The notes under the pieces were generated by a model. That model worked only from the letters and a program-made list of their open reading frames with translations. It had not been told where the DNA came from and did not search any database. From contig JBOHPP010000239.1 in the NCBI GenBank assembly GCA_050731755.1, positions 1 through 19,402 on the forward strand: 19,402 nucleotides of DNA, read 5' to 3'. The stretch comes from JBOHPP01 sp050731755 (GTDB lineage: Bacteria > Methylomirabilota > Methylomirabilia > Rokubacteriales > CSP1-6). This document shows positions 14,023 to 19,402 of the stretch, piece by piece; position 1 is the first letter of the stretch; every line of letters begins with the position of its first letter. The position numbers and the translations under genes were made by a program.

Positions 14023-15660
14023 ATGGACCACCACCCACCCGCGACCACCCTGACCCGACGTGACCTGCTCAAGCTCGGCGCCGCCACCGTCGCCGCGACC
14101 GGCCTTCCCAGGGCGGCGGCCGCCCAGACGCCCAGGCGGGGTGGTGTGCTCCAGGTCCGCCAGCACGTGCCGCCCGTCCACTTCGACCCGCACCAGACTA
14201 CCGCGTTCCCGACGATGATGGCGCTCTCCTACTGCATGAGCCGACTGGTGAAGGTGAAGGCCGGCGCCGATGTGGTCCCCGGAACCCAGCCGGTAGAGCC
14301 CGACCTCGCCGAGTCGTGGAGCCAGCCGAACGATACGACCTATGTCTTCAAGCTGCGCAGAGGCGTGCGCTGGCACCCCAAGCCGCCGGTCAACGGCCGG
14401 GAACTGACGGCGGAGGACGTCAAGTACACCTACGAGCGGTTCCTGACCATCAAAGGAAACGGGAACCGGGCGCTGCTGGATGCCGTGGAAAAGATTGAGG
14501 CTCTCGACAAGCACACGGTGAAGTTCACCCTGAGCGAGCCGAACGCCTGGTTCATCGACGCTCTGGCCTCGACGTCGACGTGGATCGTGGCCCGGGAGGC
14601 GGTCGAGAAGTTCGGCGACCTTAAGAAACCGGAGGCCGTGGTGGGCACCGGGCCCTGGATGCTCGAGCGTTACGAGCCCGGCGTGCGCCTGATGTACGCG
14701 CGCAACCCGCACTACTTCCTGCCCGGGCTGCCCTACGCCGACGGCGTCGAAGTCACCCTCGAGGTCGATCCGGCCTCGGCCTTCGCCGGCTTCGTGGCCG
14801 GCAAGTACGACCTGGGGCCCGAGTACGGCATGGTCGTTCGCCGCATCGACCTCGACCTGGCCCGGCAGCGGATCCCTGGTCTGCAGACGCGGGACTTCAT
14901 CGTGGTGTTCGGCGGCATCACCTGGATGAAGCTGGACCAGGAGCTTTTCAAAGACGTCCGGGTCCGGCGGGCCCTGGGCACGGCCAGCAACTGGCGCGAG
15001 GTGCTCGAGACCAACGCGTGGTCCCAAGGCCAGGGCAGCCCGAACCCGGCCGTCCCGGCCGCGCTCAAGGAATGGTCGATCCCCATCGATCAGTTGCCTC
15101 CCGAGGGGCGCAAGCTCTACGAGCCGGATCCCGACACGGCCCGGCGCCTCCTGGCCGAGGCCGGGCATCCGCGCGGGTTCAAGGTCCCGGTGGAGACGAC
15201 CGCGGGCTACGGACCCGATTACATGGACGCGGTCGAGGTCGCGCTGAGGAACTGGAAGTCAGTGGGCGTGGAGGGCGAGTTGAAGCTCAAGGAGTACGGC
15301 GCCTTTATCGCCAGTACCATCTTCGGCAAGTTCGACAAGCTGGCCGTCGGGCTGCGAGGTGCCACGACGGACGTGGACAGCTATTTTCAAATTTACCTGC
15401 CCGGTGCACCGCTCAACGCCGGGGGCGTGAACGACCCGAAGCTCACCGAGATGATCAAGCTGCAGCGGCGGACGTCCGACGTCGCCAAGCGGCGCGAAAT
15501 CGTCTACGACATCCAGCGTTACGTCTCCCAGCAGGCGTACTACCTCTTCGGCCCGTCGGTGAGCGCGGTGGGAGCGTGGAGGCCCTTCGTCAAGAACTTC
15601 GGCCCGAACATCGGCCATGACGTGGGCGGCCGCTTGATGGTGTCCTGGCTCGATAAGTAG
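14023..15660 (+). CDS. ABC transporter substrate-binding protein (SBP_bac_5), Tat-exported
   Basis: Extracytoplasmic binding protein of the peptide/nickel/opine uptake class. The 545-aa protein opens with a twin-arginine signal: TRRDLLK at 11-17, a moderately hydrophobic stretch, and probable cleavage after AAAA at 31-34. The mature part has the family order: GGVLQVRQHVPPVHFDPHQT, then SWSQPNDTTYVFKLRRGVRWH, the TAEDVKYTYERF block, VGTGPWMLERYEPGVRLMYARNPHYF, and a C-terminal lobe with the PDTARRLLAEAG element. The Tat signal implies export in a folded form, possibly with a bound cofactor or metal, though the ligand is not predictable. No permease or ATPase gene adjoins it, so its transporter partners are elsewhere. 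The next gene converges on it. Confidence 0.92.
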   Translation: MDHHPPATTLTRRDLLKLGAATVAATGLPRAAAAQTPRRGGVLQVRQHVPPVHFDPHQTTAFPTMMALSYCMSRLVKVKAGADVVPGTQPVEPDLAESWSQPNDTTYVFKLRRGVRWHPKPPVNGRELTAEDVKYTYERFLTIKGNGNRALLDAVEKIEALDKHTVKFTLSEPNAWFIDALASTSTWIVAREAVEKFGDLKKPEAVVGTGPWMLERYEPGVRLMYARNPHYFLPGLPYADGVEVTLEVDPASAFAGFVAGKYDLGPEYGMVVRRIDLDLARQRIPGLQTRDFIVVFGGITWMKLDQELFKDVRVRRALGTASNWREVLETNAWSQGQGSPNPAVPAALKEWSIPIDQLPPEGRKLYEPDPDTARRLLAEAGHPRGFKVPVETTAGYGPDYMDAVEVALRNWKSVGVEGELKLKEYGAFIASTIFGKFDKLAVGLRGATTDVDSYFQIYLPGAPLNAGGVNDPKLTEMIKLQRRTSDVAKRREIVYDIQRYVSQQAYYLFGPSVSAVGAWRPFVKNFGPNIGHDVGGRLMVSWLDK

Positions 15661-15691
15661 CCACCTCGGGCAGGGACTGCGAACGGTTGTC

Positions 15692-15769
15692 GCATCTCAC
15701 GCGAATGGGGAGGTTTGGAGGGGGCGGGTAGTTGCACCTCGCGTGAATGGGGAGGTTTGGAGGGGGCGG
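15692..15769. repeat. Direct repeat of 36 bp, period 42, between the convergent binding-protein genes
   Basis: Copies at 15692-15727 and 15734-15769 differ in only three positions, near the left end (T/C, A/G, C/T). They share AATGGGGAGGTTTGGAGG followed by GGGCGG. The second copy contributes the left arm of the terminator-like hairpin; the first copy has no matching right arm. This suggests that the hairpin-bearing element was partly duplicated. Confidence 0.9.
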
Positions 15770-15785
15770 CCGCTGCCCCCTCCAA
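15757..15785. terminator. Bidirectional hairpin between convergent genes
   Basis: A perfect 11-bp stem (TTGGAGGGGGC at 15757-15767 with GCCCCCTCCAA at 15775-15785) closes a 7-nt loop. It lies 2 nt beyond the stop of the minus-strand gene and 97 nt beyond the plus-strand one, so it can serve both transcripts. Neither side has a T-tract, so the mechanism may be Rho-dependent or based on 3' end protection. Confidence 0.6.
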
Positions 15786-15787
15786 CT

Positions 15788-17329
15788 TCATGGATGCTCC
15801 AGCGCGATCGTCGACAGGCGATGGAACCCTGAGGGGTGCAGGCGGAGCCCTCGCACCTCCGGCCGGGCGACAGCCCACAGCAGTCTCGCGTAGAGCGGAA
15901 GCCAGGGCATCTCGTCGGCCAGCATAGCCTGGGCGCGCTGGTACAGGCGCTGGCGCTCGGGGCGAAAGGCGAGCTGACTGGCCCGGATCAGGACGTCGTC
16001 GAGGCGGGGGTTCCGGTAGAACGAGATGTTGAATGGTAGCCGGCCCTTGACGGCCCCCTCGCTGGTTGACAGCGGATAGAGGAAGAGGTGGGGGTCTCCC
16101 CCCACCACGTTCGCCTCGGCCAGCGTCATCTCGTGATCACCCGCGGCGCGCGCCTGCGCTGCCGCCTCCGGCGATTCCAGGCGTACCCGCACCGACACTC
16201 CCGCACCCTCCAGGCTGAGCCGGAGCGCCTCGGCGACGAGGTTGATGTCCACCGGCTCGTTTTCTGCGGGTGCCAGAAGCGTGGGCGTGAAGCCCTGGGG
16301 CCACTGGCCGGCCTTGAGCAGGGTGGCGACCGTCTGTCGCGTGCCGCCCAGGATGGGGAACCCTTCGCGCCGGGCCCACACGCCCGGCGGCAGATACGAC
16401 TGTAACGGCACCGCGGCCGAGCCCAGCGCCAGGCCGAGCACCGCCGGGTCGATGGCAGCAGCGATGCCCTGACGGATCTGCTTGCGGGAGAACGGCTCCC
16501 GCTCGGTTTGAAACGCTAGGTACCCGACGCGGGGGCCGGGAATCGACAGCGCGCCCTGGGACCGCCGCGGCGGCCCTGGGGGGAACCAGACGTCGAGGGC
16601 CTGAGCATCGAATTCGGCCTCGGCGTGGTCGTCGGTCCCCACGTCGAGGAACACGAGGCGCTCAGCCCGGGGTGGGGTCGCCCAGGAGCCAGGCACCGCC
16701 TCGAGAGCGATCCGACCGGGGGCGACATCCACGATCCGGTACGGCCCCGTCCCCACCAGGTGCGTCGTGCCGTCGGCCCCCGTGATTTCCCGCGCGATTC
16801 CGAAGCCCGGATGGGCCAGCACGGTCAGGAGCGGCGCGTACGGCTGCCCGAGCACGAATTGCACTGTGCGCGAATCGGCCGCCCGTACTTCCTTGATCAC
16901 GCCCGGCGCCCCCCGAAGCAGGGCCGCCCATACGGTGGCCGCCGGGCGCGTCCCGATCTTGAGCGGTCGCTCGAGACTCGCCACTGCCTCCGTCGCGGTG
17001 AGTGCCTTTCCGTCATGGAAGCGCACGTTGTCACGCAGGACGAAGTTCCACACGAGGCCATCGCGGGACACGGTCCAGCGTACGGCCAGCGCCGGCTCGA
17101 CGTCGGTGGACGCTTCTCGGTAGGCGACCAGCGTGTCGAATACGTGGCGCGCGATGAGTGGGCCGGCGCCCTCCAGTGTCGTGCCAGGCTCGATCGCGCC
17201 GGGAAGTCCAGGGATTCCGATACGGATTTCGCGCCGCGACGGCGCAGGCTGGGCGTCGAGCGATGGCGACCACGTGGCGACGACGAGCATCGCAATCGTC
17301 AACGCGCCGAGTGCGAGTCGACCGAGCAT
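15788..17329 (-). CDS. ABC transporter substrate-binding protein (SBP_bac_5), Sec-exported
   Basis: A second peptide/opine-type periplasmic binding protein, 513 aa. It has a Sec signal peptide (MLGRLALGALTIAMLVV, probable cleavage after SLDA near residue 26) and no lipobox Cys. The fold markers are ARHVFDTLVAYRE, ALAVRWTVSRDGLVWNFVLR, NVRFHDGKALTATEAVASLE, VGTGPYRIVDV, and a C-terminal YQRAQAMLADEMPWLPLY that is typical of the family. I chose ATG 17329 because AGAGG lies just upstream and the signal peptide then starts cleanly; the frame from 17386 adds 19 residues with no ribosome-binding site. It diverges from the proteasomal ATPase gene and has no adjacent permease. The ligand is unknown. 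Confidence 0.9.
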   Translation of the reverse strand: MLGRLALGALTIAMLVVATWSPSLDAQPAPSRREIRIGIPGLPGAIEPGTTLEGAGPLIARHVFDTLVAYREASTDVEPALAVRWTVSRDGLVWNFVLRDNVRFHDGKALTATEAVASLERPLKIGTRPAATVWAALLRGAPGVIKEVRAADSRTVQFVLGQPYAPLLTVLAHPGFGIAREITGADGTTHLVGTGPYRIVDVAPGRIALEAVPGSWATPPRAERLVFLDVGTDDHAEAEFDAQALDVWFPPGPPRRSQGALSIPGPRVGYLAFQTEREPFSRKQIRQGIAAAIDPAVLGLALGSAAVPLQSYLPPGVWARREGFPILGGTRQTVATLLKAGQWPQGFTPTLLAPAENEPVDINLVAEALRLSLEGAGVSVRVRLESPEAAAQARAAGDHEMTLAEANVVGGDPHLFLYPLSTSEGAVKGRLPFNISFYRNPRLDDVLIRASQLAFRPERQRLYQRAQAMLADEMPWLPLYARLLWAVARPEVRGLRLHPSGFHRLSTIALEHP

Positions 17330-17475
17330 AGACCTCTTATACAGGAACCCGAATGCGAGGCCATCCGTTTCGAGGACGAGGCACATGCGGGCGATCCGGT
17401 ATGGAACTTGCTGCCCATAGAAGCCGGGGCGTCCCGAAACTGACGGGCGCTGCGGGCTGTAAACGCCGCTGAACC

Positions 17476-17504
17476 TTGACTTTCCTCGGCCCGCTGGCGA
17501 TACT
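17476..17504 (+). promoter_or_regulatory. Candidate sigma70-like promoter for the proteasomal ATPase
   Basis: TTGACT (17476-17481, 5/6) and GATACT (17499-17504, 4/6) stand 17 nt apart, the optimal spacing. Transcription would start near 17511 and give a leader of about 49 nt. Purine-rich GAAGGGAAGGG at 17547-17557 can act as the ribosome-binding site before ATG 17560. Confidence 0.5.
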
Positions 17505-17559
17505 CGGTCGTGACCGTACGGAGGCGGCTCACCAGCGGTAGGAACAGAAGGGAAGGGCT

Positions 17560-19374
17560 ATGAAGGAGTTCGAGAAGAAGAGTAGCCCGAGTCGCGAAGG
17601 GTTTTCTAAGTTCCTGCCCGCTGCGATGTCGGATTCCGGAACGCGCCGTCGACTCACCGAGTACGAGATCCAGGTGCAAGACCTTCAAGCCTACGTTCGC
17701 TCGCTCGAGGCCGAGACGGTTCACCTGCGCAAGAAGCTCGAGGACATGCCCAAGGAGTTCATGGTCCTCGAGAACAAGCTGCGCGAGGCCAACCGCCAGC
17801 TCGTGCAGGCGTTCAACCAGAATGAAAAACTGGTGAACGCCCTCTACGAGGCCCGCGAGCAGATCACCGCCCTCAAGGAAGAGGTCGACAAGCTCTGCGC
17901 GCCGCCCTCGACGTACGGCGTGTACCTGTCAGGCAACGAGGACGGGACTGTCAACATCCTCTCCCAGGGCCGCAAGGTGAAGGTGAACCTGCACCCTTCG
18001 ATCAAGGTGGAAACGCTCAAGCCGGGTCAGGAGCTGATCCTCAACGAGGGGCTCAACGTCGTCGAGGTCGCCAGCTACGAGATCCAGGGCGAGGTGGTCA
18101 TCCTCAAGGAGCAGCTCGATCCCGAGCGGGCGGTGGTGACGCTGCGGGCCGACGAGGAGAAGGTGGGGATCATCGCCGACCCCCTGCGCAGCCTCCGCCT
18201 CAAGACCGGCGACCACATCCTCATGGACGCCAAGTCCGGCTACCTGCTGGAGCGGCTGCCCAAGAGCGAGGTGGAGGATCTGGCCCTCGAGGAGGTCCCC
18301 GACATCGGCTACGAGGACATCGGCGGCCTCATCACGCAGATCGAGGCCATCAAGGACGCGGTGGAGCTGCCCTACCTGTACGCCGACTACTACCGGGAGC
18401 ACAAGCTCACGCCGCCCAAGGGCGTGCTCTTGTATGGCCCGCCCGGCTGCGGCAAGACGATGATCGCCAAGGCCGTGGCCAACAACCTGGCCGAGAAGAT
18501 TTCCGAGAAGCGTGGGGAAAAGATCAAGGGCTACTTCCTGAACATCAAGGGGCCCGAGCTGCTCAACAAGTACGTCGGCGAGACGGAGCGGAAGATCCGC
18601 GAGATCTTCACCAAGGCCAAGGAGAAGGCGGCCGACGACGTCCCCGTCGTGGTCTTCTTCGACGAAATGGACGCCCTGTTCCGGACCCGCGGCACCGGCA
18701 TCTCCTCCGACGTCGAGACCACGATCGTGCCCCAGTTGCTGGCCGAGATCGACGGCGTCGAGGGTCTGCGCAACGTGATCGTGATCGGCGCCTCCAACCG
18801 CCAGGACCTCATCGATCCGGCCATCCTCCGGCCGGGGCGGCTGGATGTGAAGATCAAGATCGAGCGCCCGGACCGGGACGCCGCCCGCGACATCTTCTCC
18901 AAGTATCTGACCCGGGACCTGCCCATCGCCGAGGTGGAGATTCGCCGGCACGGCGACGCCCAGGCCACCATCGAGGCCATGGTCGCAGCCACGGTGGACA
19001 AGATGTTCAGCCTCAGCGAGGAGAACCGCTTCCTCGAGGTCACCTACGCCAACGGCGACAAGGAAGTCCTCTACTTCAAGGATTTCGCCTCGGGGGCCAT
19101 GATCGAGTCGGTCGTGCGCCGGGCCAAGAAGCTGGCCCTCAAGCGGCACATCGCCGGAGCGGCCAAGGGCATCACCACCGACGACCTGCTGGCGGCGGTC
19201 CGCGAGGAGTTCAAGGAGAACGAGGACCTGCCCAACACGACCAACCCGGACGATTGGGCCAAGATCGCGGGCAAGAAGGGCGAGCGGATCGTCTACGTCA
19301 AGCCGCTCGTGAGCGAAGCCAAGGACAAGCAAAAGAACGTCGAACGGGTGGTGACCACCGGTCAGTACCTGTAA
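17560..19374 (+). CDS. arc/mpa: Proteasome-associated AAA ATPase (ARC/Mpa family)
   Basis: Hexameric unfoldase that in actinobacteria recognises Pup-tagged proteins and feeds them to the 20S proteasome. The 604-aa protein has an N-terminal coiled coil (about 30-110), the tandem OB interdomain (about 115-235) and one AAA module. Visible motifs are Walker A GPPGCGKT at 293-300, the pore-loop region with KYVGETERK, Walker B VVFFDEMD at 364-371, sensor-1 Asn413 in GASNRQD, and arginine fingers around LRPGRLD at 423-429. The C-terminus is GQYL; a penultimate Tyr is what docks Mpa on the proteasome alpha ring. The length matches Mpa (about 609 aa). About 30 residues precede the coiled coil; an internal Met at 23 is a less supported alternative start. 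No pup, dop, pafA or prcBA gene is in the window. Confidence 0.95.
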   Translation: MKEFEKKSSPSREGFSKFLPAAMSDSGTRRRLTEYEIQVQDLQAYVRSLEAETVHLRKKLEDMPKEFMVLENKLREANRQLVQAFNQNEKLVNALYEAREQITALKEEVDKLCAPPSTYGVYLSGNEDGTVNILSQGRKVKVNLHPSIKVETLKPGQELILNEGLNVVEVASYEIQGEVVILKEQLDPERAVVTLRADEEKVGIIADPLRSLRLKTGDHILMDAKSGYLLERLPKSEVEDLALEEVPDIGYEDIGGLITQIEAIKDAVELPYLYADYYREHKLTPPKGVLLYGPPGCGKTMIAKAVANNLAEKISEKRGEKIKGYFLNIKGPELLNKYVGETERKIREIFTKAKEKAADDVPVVVFFDEMDALFRTRGTGISSDVETTIVPQLLAEIDGVEGLRNVIVIGASNRQDLIDPAILRPGRLDVKIKIERPDRDAARDIFSKYLTRDLPIAEVEIRRHGDAQATIEAMVAATVDKMFSLSEENRFLEVTYANGDKEVLYFKDFASGAMIESVVRRAKKLALKRHIAGAAKGITTDDLLAAVREEFKENEDLPNTTNPDDWAKIAGKKGERIVYVKPLVSEAKDKQKNVERVVTTGQYL

Positions 19375-19380
19375 TGGCGC

Positions 19381-19401
19381 GGGGGCCCCGCAGGGGCCCC
19401 C
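19381..19401 (+). terminator. Strong GC hairpin after the proteasomal ATPase gene
   Basis: GGGGGCCCC (19381-19389) and GGGGCCCCC (19393-19401) form a perfect 9-bp stem with a 3-nt loop, beginning 7 nt after the TAA. The window ends here, so a following T-tract cannot be assessed. It could be a terminator or a partial attenuator before further proteasome genes. Confidence 0.55.
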
Positions 19402-19402
19402 C

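Noticed and set aside
13774..15168. A 464-codon minus-strand frame opposite the Tat-exported binding protein
   Set aside because: It is antisense to a well-supported gene and has no domain or ribosome-binding site.
16045..16065. The string CTTGACGGCCCCCTC shared with the window start (positions 4-18) as a further repeat copy
   Set aside because: It lies inside the second binding-protein gene in a normal coding context and the similarity does not extend on either side.
17336..17341. TATAAG just before the second binding-protein gene as a -10 box for a leaderless mRNA
   Set aside because: No acceptable -35 lies at the right distance, and a Shine-Dalgarno-like AGAGG between it and the ATG argues against a leaderless start.
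17929..19332. A 467-codon minus-strand frame opposite the proteasomal ATPase
   Set aside because: It is antisense to a strongly conserved AAA gene, rich in Leu/Asp/Val from reverse-read codons, with no recognisable motif.

Overview
This is a GC-rich bacterial window made of conserved housekeeping genes plus two orphan solute-binding proteins and a proteasomal ATPase. The combination of very high GC, ATGA/GTGA gene overlaps, a SpoIID-like protein without sporulation context, peptide-type ABC binding proteins, an SDR and an ARC/Mpa-type AAA ATPase fits Candidatus Rokubacteria / Methylomirabilota (NC10) or a similar uncultured soil or subsurface lineage. That placement is inference; no rRNA or other taxonomic marker gene is in the window.

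From 13867 down to 52 the genes lie on the minus strand and read right to left. They are a double-hotdog acyl-CoA thioesterase, yebC, ruvC, ruvA, ruvB, a two-helix DUF2905-type membrane protein and a secreted SpoIID/LytB-like protein. After these come a degraded csaA tail, an SDR oxidoreductase, queA, tgt, yajC, secD, two tiny ORFs, secF and a long bifunctional Rel. They group into Holliday-junction processing (ruvCAB with yebC), queuosine tRNA modification (queA-tgt), the accessory Sec translocon (yajC-secD-secF) and the stringent response (rel). Most neighbours overlap by 4 nt, so translation is probably coupled over long stretches.

From 14023 to 17329 two extracellular solute-binding proteins (SBP_bac_5 type) converge on an intergenic region that holds a 42-bp-period direct repeat and a strong hairpin. 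One is exported by Tat, the other by Sec, and neither has permease genes beside it. From 17560 to 19374, on the plus strand behind a good sigma70-like promoter, lies a complete proteasome-activating ATPase (ARC/Mpa). It ends in Gly-Gln-Tyr-Leu, which implies that a 20S proteasome is encoded elsewhere in the genome. A perfect 9-bp GC hairpin follows its stop codon.

The least expected structure is between secD and secF. A 65-bp tandem duplication there forms a chain of very small ORFs, each linked to the next by ATGA. Related copies of the 65-bp element occur after spoIID, at the breakpoint of the csaA remnant, and in frame inside the thioesterase linker, so it looks like an interspersed repeat family.
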